A stretch of 64,000 bases of DNA from Prauserella salsuginis (GTDB lineage: Bacteria; Actinomycetota; Actinomycetes; Mycobacteriales; Pseudonocardiaceae). A model generated the notes under the pieces. That model was not told the origin of the DNA. It ran no database searches and saw nothing but the letters and a program-made list of their open reading frames with translations. The position numbers and the translations under genes were made by a program. The DNA lies in contig NZ_JANBBF010000010.1 in the NCBI RefSeq assembly GCF_024648885.1, forward strand, positions 372,001-436,000. Reading direction: 5' to 3'. Each line of letters begins with the position of its first letter. The stretch's first letter is position 1. Positions 7,288 to 15,543 of this stretch are shown here, piece after piece.

Positions 7288-8811
7288 TCAGGCCTTCTGC
7301 TGCATGCTGCTGCGAGCCGGGTTGGCCTGCTCGTGCGCCTTCGGGTCCTTCTCGGCCTGCTTCGACCGCACGCCGTCCTCGATGCGCTTGCCGACCGTCG
7401 GGTCGATGTTCTTCCAGTACTCGAACGCCCGCTCCAGCACGGGTTCGGTGACGCCGTTCAGCAGATGCCCGACGACGTTGTCGACCAGCCGGTCGCGGGC
7501 GCTCTCGTCCATGACCTCCCGCACGAGCGTGCCCGGCTGGGTCCAGTCGTCGTCCTCGGCGTGTGAGACGTAGGCGGCACGCGTGATGTCGCCGTCGGCC
7601 TGCCAGGTCGGCGGGCTGTGGGTCTCACTGTCGGCTGCCGGACCGCCCTTCGAGTTCGGCGCGTAGACCGGATCGGTCACCTTCCGGTACGCCATCACGC
7701 CGTCCTTCGAGTACGACTGCAACGGCACGACCGGGGCGTTCACCGGCAGCTGCTGGTAGTTGACGCCGATGCGGGCGCGGTGGGCGTCGGCGTACGAGAA
7801 GAGCCTGCCCAGCAGCATCCGGTCCGGGCTGGGCCCGATGCCGGGCACGAGGTTGTTCGGCTGGAACGCGGCCTGCTCGATCTCCGCGTGGTTGTCGGTC
7901 GGGTTGCGGTCCAGCGTCATCCGGCCGACCTCGATCAGCGGGTAGTCGCCGTGCGGCCACACCTTCGTCAGGTCGAACGGGTTGAACCGGTACGTCTTCG
8001 CGTCCTCGTACGGCATCACCTGCACGTATAGTGTCCAACTCGGATAGTCGCCGGCCGCGATGTGCTCGAACAGGTCACGCGTGTGGTAGTCCGTGTCGGC
8101 CGCGGCCATCTGGTCGCCCTCGTGCTGGGTGAAGCACTCGATGCCCTGGTCGGTCTTGAAGTGGTACTTGACCCAGAACTGCTGGCCCTTCTCGTTGACC
8201 CACATGTAGGTGTGGGACGTGTAGCCGTTCATGTGGCGCCAGGAACGCGGAATGCCGCGATCACCCATCAGCCACGTCACCTGGTGCGCCGACTCCGGCG
8301 AGAGCGTCCAGAAGTCCCACTGCATGTCGTGGTCGCGCAGGTTGTTGTCCGCGCGGCGCTTCTGCGACCGGATGAAGTGCTGGAACTTCATCGGGTCCTT
8401 GATGAAGAAGACCGGCGTGTTGTTGCCGACCATGTCGTAGTTGCCCTGCGAGGTGTAGAACTTCAGCGCGAAACCGCGCGGGTCGCGCCATGTGTCGGGG
8501 CTGCCGCGTTCGCCCGCGACCGTCGAGAAGCGCGCGACCATCTCCGTTTTCGCGCCAGGCTGGAACAGCGCCGCCTTCGTGTACTGGCTGACGTCGCCGG
8601 TCACCTCGAAACGCCCGAACGCGCCGCTGCCCTTGGCGTGCGGCTGCCGTTCCGGGATGCGTTCGCGGTTGAACTGGGCCATCTGCTCGATGAGGTACGC
8701 GTCCTGCAGCAGGATCGGCCCGCCCGGGCCGACGGTGAGCGAGTGTTCATCGCTTTCGACGGGGATGCCTGCGTCGGTGGTGGTGGCGGGGCGGTTGGTG
8801 GGTGCGGCCAT
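7288..8811 (-). CDS. katA: Monofunctional haem catalase
   Basis: The 507-residue clade-3-sized catalase breaks down hydrogen peroxide. The catalytic His is in the RQPHAKGSG segment (about residue 58), the active-site Asn in [13 protein letters not shown] (about residue 131), and the haem-ligand Tyr in [10 protein letters not shown] (about residue 340). The start is ATG 8811, preceded by GAGGAGG; the frame remains open upstream but there it is only a shadow of the fur gene. It lies about 100 bp downstream of a CatR/FurA-type repressor on the same strand. Confidence 0.95.
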   Translation of the reverse strand: MAAPTNRPATTTDAGIPVESDEHSLTVGPGGPILLQDAYLIEQMAQFNRERIPERQPHAKGSGAFGRFEVTGDVSQYTKAALFQPGAKTEMVARFSTVAGERGSPDTWRDPRGFALKFYTSQGNYDMVGNNTPVFFIKDPMKFQHFIRSQKRRADNNLRDHDMQWDFWTLSPESAHQVTWLMGDRGIPRSWRHMNGYTSHTYMWVNEKGQQFWVKYHFKTDQGIECFTQHEGDQMAAADTDYHTRDLFEHIAAGDYPSWTLYVQVMPYEDAKTYRFNPFDLTKVWPHGDYPLIEVGRMTLDRNPTDNHAEIEQAAFQPNNLVPGIGPSPDRMLLGRLFSYADAHRARIGVNYQQLPVNAPVVPLQSYSKDGVMAYRKVTDPVYAPNSKGGPAADSETHSPPTWQADGDITRAAYVSHAEDDDWTQPGTLVREVMDESARDRLVDNVVGHLLNGVTEPVLERAFEYWKNIDPTVGKRIEDGVRSKQAEKDPKAHEQANPARSSMQQKA

Positions 8812-8914
8812 GTCTTTCGGTTCCTCCTCGTCGCGTCGCCTGCACGCTGGGTGTGTCGGTATCGGGAATCTCCGCGGCCTTCTCCCGCGCGGGGCTGGGA
8901 GCCCGTCGCCGGGG

Positions 8915-9397
8915 TCAGCCGCCGTGGGGAGCGGGAGCCTGTGCGGCCGGGGCCGATGCGGACCGTCGTCGCTGCAGGCACGCAGGACACAGGCCCCAGA
9001 ACATGACCTCGGCCTGGGAAATGTCGAATCCGCGGTAATCGCTCGGGGTGAGGCACGGCGACGCGCCGACGGCGCAGTCGACGTCTTCCGTCCGCCCGCA
9101 TGACTGGCAGACGAGGTGGTGATGGTTGTCGTGCACGCGGCGCTCGTAACGGGCCGCGTGGCCGGCCGGCTGTATGGAACGAACCAGGCCGGCTTCCTCA
9201 CAGGCGCGCAGGACGTCGTAGATCGCTTGGCGTGACACCGACGCCGGCTGTCCGCGCACGCCTGCCCATACGGCGTCCGCGGTCGAGTGCGGGTGGTGTT
9301 CGAGCCAGCGCAGTACGCGCCGGCGTGGCCCGGTGACGCGCAACCCGGCCGAGCGCAGAAGGTCTGCGACGTCCGGCGGTGAACCTGCATCCATCAC
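8915..9397 (-). CDS. Fur-family peroxide-responsive repressor (CatR/FurA type)
   Basis: The 160-residue Fur-family protein has a winged helix at residues 10-85 ([47 protein letters not shown]) and the metal-binding [17 protein letters not shown] motif, with a second CPAC motif near the C-terminus. Its position directly upstream of katA on the same strand is the classic actinobacterial catR-catalase arrangement, in which the repressor releases DNA on oxidation. The acidic, alanine-proline-rich tail is variable. Confidence 0.9.
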   Translation of the reverse strand: MMDAGSPPDVADLLRSAGLRVTGPRRRVLRWLEHHPHSTADAVWAGVRGQPASVSRQAIYDVLRACEEAGLVRSIQPAGHAARYERRVHDNHHHLVCQSCGRTEDVDCAVGASPCLTPSDYRGFDISQAEVMFWGLCPACLQRRRSASAPAAQAPAPHGG

Positions 9398-9426
9398 TCG
9401 CCCGGCTACCCGAACTGGATGCGGTC

Positions 9427-9480
9427 AAACCGCGTTCCACAGGCCGCGTTCCACAGGCCGCAGTGAAAGAGTCGCAGTGA
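9427..9480. repeat. Short direct repeats upstream of the fur gene
   Basis: The segment contains CCGCGTTCCACAGG twice in tandem (15-bp period), followed by two copies of GTCGCAGTGAAAG-like sequence. It lies between the fur start at 9397 and the stop of the glutaredoxin gene at 9489, in the fur-katA promoter region. It could be an operator or another example of the intergenic microrepeats of this genome. Confidence 0.55.
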
Positions 9481-9488
9481 AAGCGGGG

Positions 9489-9755
9489 TTATTCGCCGAG
9501 GAGTCCGGGGGCTTCGGTGCGGACGAGGTTCTCGAGCTGGGCCATGCTCGGGTTCACCAGCGAATGCTGCCCGACGTAGACGGTCGGCACCGTTTCGTTG
9601 CCGTCGGCTGCCGCGCGTACGCGATCGGCCGCGCCCTGCTCCTCCCAGATGTTGATCTTCCGGACGGGCAGCTCGGTCGCGTCCAGCTGGGCCTCGAGCA
9701 TCATGCAGAACGGGCAGCCGGGACGCCAGTAGAACTCGATCTCGTCAATCGCCAC
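9489..9755 (-). CDS. Glutaredoxin-like (mycoredoxin-type) protein
   Basis: The 88-residue thioredoxin-fold protein has the redox motif CPFC at residues 14-17, the cis-proline motif TVPTVYVG, and the C-terminal NPSMAQLENLV helix typical of actinobacterial mycoredoxins and NrdH-like proteins. These reduce mixed disulfides with mycothiol. The start is set at GTG 9755 so that the strand DEIEFYWRPGCPFC begins shortly after; a longer frame reaching 9854 would add an atypical Arg/Pro-rich extension and run across the neighbouring promoter. Confidence 0.82.
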   Translation of the reverse strand: MAIDEIEFYWRPGCPFCMMLEAQLDATELPVRKINIWEEQGAADRVRAAADGNETVPTVYVGQHSLVNPSMAQLENLVRTEAPGLLGE

Positions 9756-9815
9756 GTCTCCGACGGTACGTCGTTGCCGCGGCGGATCAGGGCCGGATGT
9801 GACGCAGATTGACAT

Positions 9816-9860
9816 GCAACCGTCCGGGTGCCTATCGTGAAAAAGCAGCCGCACGGTTGC
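9816..9860. promoter_or_regulatory. Inverted and direct repeats upstream of the ArsR-SRPBCC gene
   Basis: GCAACCGT at 9816-9823 and ACGGTTGC at 9853-9860 are perfect inverted arms. Overlapping them is a direct repeat of TGCCTATCG (at 9829-9837 and 9858-9866). The block ends about 15 bp before the ATG of the ArsR-SRPBCC gene, which suggests autoregulation by that protein. Confidence 0.55.
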
Positions 9861-9880
9861 CTATCGGGGACAGGGAGCGG

Positions 9881-10687
9881 ATGGACGAGGTCTTCAAGGC
9901 GCTGGCCGACCCCGGTCGGCGCAGGCTGTTGGACAGCCTCAACGCCCGCAACGGGCAGGCGTTGCGCGAACTGTGCGCGGAGCTGGAGATGACGCGCCAG
10001 TCGGTGAGCAAACACCTGGCCGTGCTGGAGGAGGCGAATCTCGTGACCGCGGTTCGCCGGGGCAGGGAAAAACTGCACTACCTCAATGCCGAGCCGATCC
10101 TCGCGATCTCGGATCGCTGGATCCACACCTACGACCGCAGGCGGGTCGAAGCGCTCGCCGACCTCAAACACGCATTGGAGCAGACACCGATGGGCGAGCC
10201 CGCTTTCGTGTACACGACGTACATCAGGACCACGCCGGAGAAGTTGTGGCAGGCGCTGACCGACCCGGCGTTCACGCGCCGCTACTGGGGCGTGGAGTTC
10301 GAGACCGACTGGCGGCCCGGTTCGCCCATGGTGTGGCAGGAAGGCGGCAGCCGCACCGAGGATCCGGCGCAGCAGGTCGTCGAGGCCGAGCCGTATCGCA
10401 CACTGTCCTACACGTGGCACACGCCCACCCCGGAGTGGGCGGCCTCGGTTGGGATCGGCGAGGACGTGCGCGCCGAGCTGGCCGCCGAATCGCGTTCCAC
10501 CGTGACGTTCGAGATCGAGAGCCGCGGTGACCCCGACGGCCGCGGTGAGAAGGTGCGGCTCACCGTCACCCACGACGGGTTCCCCGACGGCAGCACCATG
10601 CGGCAGATGGTCTCCCAGGGCTGGCCGGAACTCGTGGCCGACCTCAAGACCCTACTCGAGGCGGACGAGCCGATTCCTGCCACCTGA
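9881..10687 (+). CDS. ArsR-type HTH fused to SRPBCC (AHSA1-like) domain
   Basis: The 268-residue protein carries an ArsR winged helix at residues 1-90 (MDEVFKALADPGRRRLLDSL, LEMTRQSVSKHLAVLEEANLV) and an AHSA1-like SRPBCC hydrophobic-pocket domain at residues 110-260 (TTYIRTTPEKLWQALTDPAF, RYWGVEFETDW, TVTHDGF). It is a one-component regulator in which the SRPBCC domain probably binds a hydrophobic ligand. ATG 9881 is chosen from the GGGAGCGG site and the conserved MDEVFKAL start. Confidence 0.9.
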   Translation: MDEVFKALADPGRRRLLDSLNARNGQALRELCAELEMTRQSVSKHLAVLEEANLVTAVRRGREKLHYLNAEPILAISDRWIHTYDRRRVEALADLKHALEQTPMGEPAFVYTTYIRTTPEKLWQALTDPAFTRRYWGVEFETDWRPGSPMVWQEGGSRTEDPAQQVVEAEPYRTLSYTWHTPTPEWAASVGIGEDVRAELAAESRSTVTFEIESRGDPDGRGEKVRLTVTHDGFPDGSTMRQMVSQGWPELVADLKTLLEADEPIPAT

Positions 10688-10828
10688 CGTGCGCACCGGC
10701 ACGCGGGTCGTGCAATCCGTGTGCCGGGCGGGTCGTTGCTGCGGAACCGGGATGTCGACCTCGGACTTCCGGCAGGCGGCGGTCCGGAGGTCTTCGCGGG
10801 CGGGCGATGGTGCGGCACGCTGAACGGC

Positions 10829-12046
10829 ATGGACGACGGCGCGCGAACCGGCACCGACGCGGGTGGGAACGAGCACCCCGTACGGGAGGACACCGCACGG
10901 GAAGACGCCGCCCGGGAGGAGTCCGTCGTGGCGGATGCCGCGCTGCGGGACGTCGCCGATGAGCTGTACGCACTCGACCGCGCCGAGTTCACGCGAGCTC
11001 GGGACGCACGTGCGCGTTCCGTGGGCGATCGCGAACTGGCGGCTCGGGTCCGCAAGCTGCGCAAACCCACCGTCGCCGCAGCGCGGGTGAACCGGTTCGC
11101 GCGCAGCAATCCCGGCCGGGTCTGGCAGCTTCGCGCACTCGGCGACGAGCTGCGCGCCGCGCACGGCGAGCTCGACGGCGACCGCATCCGGGAACTGTCG
11201 CAGCGTCGGCGTGAACTGGTCGGCGAGCTGTCCGAACTGGAGGCCGAGGAGGCGGGCCGGGAAGTGTCACGCGAGGTGCACGACACGTTCGACGCCGCCG
11301 TGACGGACGCCGACGCGGGCGAGGCCGTCGCCCGCGGCTGTCTCGTGTCGGTGCTGCAGCCGGGAGACGTGTTCGCAACCGGCTGGACCGGGCCCGATGT
11401 GGACGGTCGTGAACTCGGATCGGCAGCGGTGGAGCCGTCGGCGGGTCGGAGCAGCAGTGGACAGCGCGGCGGTGGGCAGGGCGGCGGTGACGCCGGTGTC
11501 GACTCCGAAGGTTCACGGTCGACCGCGAGGCAGGGCGAGGCCGCGCGGCGGGCGCAGACCGGGAGACAGAACCGGGAGCACCGCGACAAGAAACGGCAAC
11601 GCCGCGAGCGGAACCGTGGGGAACTCCAGCCGCGCGGCATGCAACCGCAGGAGCCGCCCGAGCGGGACTCACCCGAGAGCCGGCGCTCCGAACAGCGGTT
11701 GCGACAGCAGGAGCAGCACGACCAGCAGCTGCGGGACCAGGAACTCAAGGAGCAGGAGCTCAAGGAACAGGAGCTCAAGGAACGGCAGCTCAAGGAACAG
11801 GAGCTCAAAGAACAGCGGCTCCGGGAGCAGCGGGAACTGCGCAACCAGCGCAACGCCGAACTCGCCGAGGCGCGGGCGACGCTCGGGGCCGCCGTGACCG
11901 AACTCCGGGAGGCGGAGGCCGCCGAGGCGGAAGCGCGCCGCCGCACCATCGCGGCCCGTAAGGCGTTCGAGGCCGCCGACCGTCGTGTGAGCGAGGCCGA
12001 AGCCGCCCTGTCCGAGGTGACCGAGGCGCGGCGCGGTCCGGTCTGA
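10829..12046 (+). CDS. Conserved actinobacterial coiled-coil protein with KEQEL repeats
   Basis: The 405-residue protein has no recognised catalytic domain. Residues 33-150 form a conserved charged helical region (ADELYALDRAEFTRARDARAR, then LRKPTVAAARVNRFARSNPGRVW). Residues 190-280 are low-complexity and Gly/Arg-rich. Residues 285-335 are a near-perfect pentad array, QELKE repeated about ten times, and the rest is a long Ala/Glu/Arg coiled coil. It is probably a cytoplasmic structural protein. The repeat is also a repeat at DNA level (CAGGAGCTCAAGGAA units, 11744-11830). Confidence 0.7.
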   Translation: MDDGARTGTDAGGNEHPVREDTAREDAAREESVVADAALRDVADELYALDRAEFTRARDARARSVGDRELAARVRKLRKPTVAAARVNRFARSNPGRVWQLRALGDELRAAHGELDGDRIRELSQRRRELVGELSELEAEEAGREVSREVHDTFDAAVTDADAGEAVARGCLVSVLQPGDVFATGWTGPDVDGRELGSAAVEPSAGRSSSGQRGGGQGGGDAGVDSEGSRSTARQGEAARRAQTGRQNREHRDKKRQRRERNRGELQPRGMQPQEPPERDSPESRRSEQRLRQQEQHDQQLRDQELKEQELKEQELKERQLKEQELKEQRLREQRELRNQRNAELAEARATLGAAVTELREAEAAEAEARRRTIAARKAFEAADRRVSEAEAALSEVTEARRGPV

Positions 12047-12153
12047 CGGGTGCCGCCTCGGGTGCAGCGGTGGACGCGTTCGGAGCGCCGAGCCCGCGTG
12101 TGTCATCGCTCCGACAGCAGTGGTCGGCGGGGTGACGCCCGGTTCGCCGCCGA

Positions 12154-12726
12154 TCAGCGGATGCGGCTGCTCGTCGAGGTGCTGAAACGGAACTCGGCTC
12201 TCGTGGGCAGGGTGTCGAGTTCGAGGGCCTGGCGGAGCCGGGGAAGCCCTTCCGACTCGAGTCGCCGGCGGATCTCGGCCGGATCGGCGTCCGCCTCCGC
12301 CGTGACGACGAGCGTGAGGACCGGGGATCCCTGTCGCCCGGCGAGAGTGCCGCGCGCCGCCGCCACCCCGTCGTATGCCTCGAGCTCGGCCAGCAGCGGT
12401 TCGACGGCGGTGCTCGCGGCCAGCTCGGTCGTGCCCGCCGCCGGTTCCCGCTCGAACCGCCACGTCGTGGTCGCGGGCTTGCGGGCCAGTTGTGCGAGCA
12501 GCCACGCCAGCGCGAGCAGTGCGACGACGACACCGGCGGCCGCAGCGACGTACAGCGCCCACGTCGGCGGTCGTGCGGTGCCCGGGACCAGGCGAGTGTC
12601 CGGACCGAACAGGGTCAGCCAGCCGAAATGGGTCGCGACCGCGAACCCGCCTGCCGCGATCAGCACCAACCCGAACAGCGCGAGCACGCTTCGGTTGAGC
12701 CTCGCGGGACGGTTGAGGCTGGGCAT
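12154..12726 (-). CDS. AmaP-like membrane anchor of an Asp23 envelope-stress cluster
   Basis: The 190-residue protein has two transmembrane segments (about residues 13-35 and 57-82) and a soluble C-terminal domain (residues 100-190) resembling the alkaline-shock membrane anchor AmaP. In Gram-positives AmaP recruits Asp23 to the membrane. It is the last gene of a minus-strand operon and its start overlaps the stop of the preceding DUF6286 gene by one base. Confidence 0.75.
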   Translation of the reverse strand: MPSLNRPARLNRSVLALFGLVLIAAGGFAVATHFGWLTLFGPDTRLVPGTARPPTWALYVAAAAGVVVALLALAWLLAQLARKPATTTWRFEREPAAGTTELAASTAVEPLLAELEAYDGVAAARGTLAGRQGSPVLTLVVTAEADADPAEIRRRLESEGLPRLRQALELDTLPTRAEFRFSTSTSSRIR

Positions 12727-13259
12727 TATTTGCTCCTAGCGGCCTTGAGTTTGCTTTTCACCGTCGGCTTGCGTTCGGGCGCGAGCTGGTCGATCCGCTG
12801 TGCCAGGGCCCGCTCCACCGCCTCGGTCAGGCCTGCGGTGTTCGTGCGGTCGGTGCGCACGACGGCCTTCACCGACCGGCTGCGTGCCTTCACCTTCACG
12901 TCGCTGACGCCGTCGACTCGGGCGGCCGCGCTGTGCAGGACGTTGCGGTAGCTGCGCTGTGCGGCACCGCAGTCCACGCCGCTGTCGCCGGGTGCCAACG
13001 GCAGGACCGTCCGCGCGCCGGGCACGAATGCGCACAGCAGCAGTAACAGGCCCACCAGGGCCGTGCCGATGCCGACGAGAAGTACCGCGGTGTCGGCCCA
13101 CCGGAGACCGTGCAGGGTTCGTGCCACCGCGTCGTAGCTGATCCACGGTGGTTCACCGAGCAGCAACTGCACCGCGGTGATCGCGACCAGCGCTCCCGCG
13201 GCGAGCACGACGAGTGCCACCAACAAGGCCGGCAGGCTCCTGCGGGGACGGCGCTTCAC
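12726..13259 (-). CDS. DUF6286-type membrane protein of the Asp23 cluster
   Basis: The 177-residue protein has a basic N-terminus (MKRRPRRS), two transmembrane helices (about residues 10-30 and 58-82) and a soluble C-terminal domain with alternating strand/helix pattern (VSDVKVKARSRSVKAVVRTD) like AmaP. It overlaps the upstream Asp23 gene by 4 bp. DUF6286 proteins typically accompany Asp23 genes in actinomycetes; the function is presumably envelope homeostasis. Confidence 0.75.
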   Translation of the reverse strand: MKRRPRRSLPALLVALVVLAAGALVAITAVQLLLGEPPWISYDAVARTLHGLRWADTAVLLVGIGTALVGLLLLLCAFVPGARTVLPLAPGDSGVDCGAAQRSYRNVLHSAAARVDGVSDVKVKARSRSVKAVVRTDRTNTAGLTEAVERALAQRIDQLAPERKPTVKSKLKAARSK

Positions 13260-13627
13260 AACACCCTCCTGCGCTCGCGGGTCGGTGCGTGCAGCGCGGT
13301 GACCGTGATGTCCACGCGCGACACGGCAAGGCCGGTCAACTCGCTCACCCGGCGGACCAGGTGCTGCCTGGCCGCCTCGGTCGCCGCCGAGACCGGCGTC
13401 GGATAGACGACGGAGAGGCGGACGCCGAGCGTGGTCTCTTCTCCCTGGACCTGGGCGGTGACCTGCGCGTCCTGGGCGTCATCAGCACCGCCCACGGCGA
13501 TACTGAACACGCGCCGGGCGCTGCCGCCGACGTCGTCCACTTCGGTCAGCGCCGCCGTGGCTATGCGTTCGACGGTGCGCGTGGCGATCGTGGTCTGCCC
13601 GCGTTCCTCGATGCTCGTGGCGGTCAT
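13256..13627 (-). CDS. Asp23/Gls24-family envelope stress protein
   Basis: The 123-residue protein has the Asp23 core (TTIATRTVERIATAALTEVDDVGGSARRVFSIAVGG, then VRLSVVYPTPVSAATEAARQHLVRRVSELTGLAVSRVDITVTAL). It follows the small membrane protein gene at 13635 with 7 bp between and overlaps the DUF6286 gene by 4 bp. It is one of three stand-alone Asp23-type proteins in this locus. The start is ATG 13627. Confidence 0.85.
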   Translation of the reverse strand: MTATSIEERGQTTIATRTVERIATAALTEVDDVGGSARRVFSIAVGGADDAQDAQVTAQVQGEETTLGVRLSVVYPTPVSAATEAARQHLVRRVSELTGLAVSRVDITVTALHAPTRERRRVL

Positions 13628-13634
13628 GCGTGCC

Positions 13635-13811
13635 TCAGTTCCGGTCGCGCCCGGAGAACTGGGACAGGTCGAGCTTGCCGTCGAGGTAGCGGCCGACCAG
13701 CAGTCCCAGCCCTCCGAACACGAGAACGAACACGAAGGCGCCGAACCCGCCGAAGGCTCCGGCGAGGCCCAGCACGAGCCCGGTAAGTAACCCGATCTGG
13801 GTCATACTCAT
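13635..13811 (-). CDS. Small DUF2273-like integral membrane protein
   Basis: This 58-residue product runs from ATG 13811 (or the in-frame ATG at 13805) to TGA 13637-13635. It is almost entirely one or two glycine-rich hydrophobic helices (IGLLTGLVLGLAGAFGGFG, FVFVLVFGGLGLLVGRYLDG) and ends in a short polar tail. Such small proteins accompany Asp23 genes in many Gram-positives. It is the first gene of the four-gene Asp23/DUF6286/AmaP transcription unit. An AGGGAC sequence upstream may serve as ribosome site. Confidence 0.8.
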   Translation of the reverse strand: MSMTQIGLLTGLVLGLAGAFGGFGAFVFVLVFGGLGLLVGRYLDGKLDLSQFSGRDRN

Positions 13812-13964
13812 GACAGTGTCCCTTCAGGCGAGCCGTAAGAATCGGTGCAAATGTCGGTGACGACCGGTCCGGCTGCCGGGCCCGGCGACGTCGCGGCCAC
13901 CTCCCGCACATCGTCGCCGACCTCGCGCGCCGCCGCCCGGTAACGGCAGCCCACGACGACCGGG

Positions 13965-14016
13965 GGTCACCCGTCCGTCCGGCCGCCACGCGCAGCGGCC
14001 GGACGGACGGGTGACC
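13965..14016. terminator. Long perfect hairpin between two Asp23 transcription units
   Basis: Arms of 21 bp at 13965-13985 and 13996-14016 are perfectly complementary (starting GGTCACCCGTCCG) around a 10-base loop. It lies after the upstream Asp23 gene and before the small membrane protein gene, both leftward. It may terminate or attenuate read-through between the two halves of the cluster. There is no U-tract, so a role as a regulatory or protein-binding structure is also possible. Confidence 0.65.
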
Positions 14017-14032
14017 GGCCGAGCCGGCCACC

Positions 14033-14150
14033 GTGTGATCCGCTGATGCCGTGTGATCCGTTGATGCCGTGGAATCCGGTGACGGTGTCCGATCCGGAGC
14101 GGTGGTGTGAACCCGGATCGGCGGAGCGATCCGGGAGCCACCGTGTGATC
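14033..14150. repeat. Degenerate tandem microrepeat, GTGTGATCCG units
   Basis: Units of about 18 bp beginning GTGTGATCCGCTGATGCC and GTGTGATCCGTTGATGCC are followed by degenerate GATCCGG-containing copies up to a further GTGTGATCCGG near 14143. Together with the hairpin they account for most of the gap 13812-14211, which holds no convincing gene. Confidence 0.6.
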
Positions 14151-14211
14151 CGGCGGACGCGGGGAACGGATTGCGCCGCGGCGATCCGATCGGCCCGGAG
14201 CTCGTCGCCGG

Positions 14212-14706
14212 TCACTGCACGCGGCTGCTGTCGGCCTGGTCGTCGTCGGTGTCGTCGCCGGGCAGGTGCACGTCTCCGACGTGGATGTTGACCTCCACGA
14301 CCTCCAACGCCGTCATCTGCTCGACCGCGGTGATGACATTGCGCCGCACCGAGCGCGAGAGATCGGCGATCGAGACGCCGTACTCGACGAGGATCTGGAG
14401 GTCGATCGCGGCCTGCTTCTCGCCGACCTCGACCGTGACGCCCTGGCCGCTCGAAGCCGAGGCGCCGGGGATGCGCTCGCGGATCGCGTTGAAGGCCCGC
14501 GCGGCGCCGCCGCCGACGTCGTGGACCCCGGAGACCTCGCGGGTGGCCAGCGCGGCGATCTTCTGCACCACGGTGTCGGCGATGGTGGTTGTGCCGTCCT
14601 TGGTCACCAGCGCACTGGTGCCGGACTTCTCCACTTCGCCCCCCGAGGCCTGCGTGTTCGTCTTGGACGCCGAACCCTGCGTGGTGGTCTTGTCGGTCTC
14701 GGTCAT
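14212..14706 (-). CDS. Asp23/Gls24-family envelope stress protein
   Basis: The 164-residue protein starts at ATG 14706 with a strong AAGGAGGA site; the polar Thr/Ser/Lys N-terminus (MTETDKTTTQGSASK) is followed by the Asp23 domain at residues 38-150 (TTIADTVVQKIAALATREVSGVHDVGGGAARAF, DLQILVEYGVSIADLSRSVRRNVITAVEQMTALEVVEVNIHVGDV). It is the most canonical Asp23 of the locus and ends in an acidic tail. Confidence 0.9.
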   Translation of the reverse strand: MTETDKTTTQGSASKTNTQASGGEVEKSGTSALVTKDGTTTIADTVVQKIAALATREVSGVHDVGGGAARAFNAIRERIPGASASSGQGVTVEVGEKQAAIDLQILVEYGVSIADLSRSVRRNVITAVEQMTALEVVEVNIHVGDVHLPGDDTDDDQADSSRVQ

Positions 14707-14781
14707 GCCGTCCTCCTTCATCGGATGCCTACACAGGAAAGACCCCACGGACGGAAGAACGTCACGACCCGTTCGTGTGGT

Positions 14782-15099
14782 CTACGTCTCCGGAACGTGT
14801 AGCGAGTCCAGCGCACCACGATCCACGTCGGTCACGACGAGCCGGAGCCGTGCGTTCCGCCAGGCACTGTCGTTCAAGGACGGTGCCAGCGCCGAGGCGG
14901 CTTCGCGCAGCAACGGTTCGAGCGGCAGGGCCAGTGCGACGACCCGGATCTCCACCGTGTGGTCGTCGACGTCCAACGCCATGGTGTCGGCGTCCCAGGG
15001 AACCCAGGACCGGGTCACGGGAGTGGCCGGGCGCAGTCCGGGAAGCCCGCGGAGCACCGTGAGCAGCGCCTGCACGAGGTCGGTTCTCTCGGTGATCAC
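14782..15099 (-). CDS. Small conserved protein of the Asp23 cluster
   Basis: The start is GTG 15099, overlapping the stop of the upstream Asp23 gene by 4 bp. The 105-residue product has no named domain that I recognise. It shows the alternating strand/helix pattern of the Asp23-cluster proteins (DHTVEIRVVALALPLEPLLREAASAL, NARLRLVVTDVD) and may be a divergent Asp23-fold protein. Confidence 0.65.
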   Translation of the reverse strand: MITERTDLVQALLTVLRGLPGLRPATPVTRSWVPWDADTMALDVDDHTVEIRVVALALPLEPLLREAASALAPSLNDSAWRNARLRLVVTDVDRGALDSLHVPET

Positions 15100-15482
15100 A
15101 CTGCCGTCCCCGGGTCGGCGTCGAGGATGTTCACCGAGACGTTCCTCGGAGCGATCCCGGTCGCATCGGTGACGGTGCGGTGTACCGCGTGCTGCACCGC
15201 CCGTGCCACCGCCGCGGCCTGTTCGAAGTGCGAGATCGTCAGGTCGATCTCGACGTCGACGCTGCCGGTGGTGTCGTCGACCTCGATCCGTACTCCCTCG
15301 GTGGGGGCGGGATCCACGTCGGCGATCCGTTGCCGGACGGCGCGTATGGCGGCTCCGGTGAGACCCACGAGGCCGCTCTGCAGGCGTTGCACACCGACCA
15401 CTCGGGACGCAGCCCGTGCCGCGATCGCGGCGAGTACGGGCGGTTCCACGTCCCAATCCGGTTCGCGTTCCTGGCCGGTCAC
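15096..15482 (-). CDS. Asp23/Gls24-family protein
   Basis: The 128-residue protein starts at GTG 15482. It contains an Asp23-like core (AIAARAASRVVGVQRLQSGLVGL, SVDVEIDLTISHFEQAAAVARAVQHAVHRTVTDATGIAPRNVSVNIL). It is translationally coupled to the next gene by a 4-bp overlap and lies 61 bp after the anti-sigma-like gene. Confidence 0.8.
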   Translation of the reverse strand: MTGQEREPDWDVEPPVLAAIAARAASRVVGVQRLQSGLVGLTGAAIRAVRQRIADVDPAPTEGVRIEVDDTTGSVDVEIDLTISHFEQAAAVARAVQHAVHRTVTDATGIAPRNVSVNILDADPGTAV

Positions 15483-15543
15483 TTGGCGAGATCCACGGTC
15501 GGCACGGCTGTCGGTTTCCTTTCGTCGCGCATGTGGAGCACGA

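Noticed and set aside
10408..11949. Ser/Arg-rich minus-strand frame opposite the coiled-coil gene
   Set aside because: Low-complexity shadow of the KEQEL-type repeats; codon-position GC supports the plus strand.
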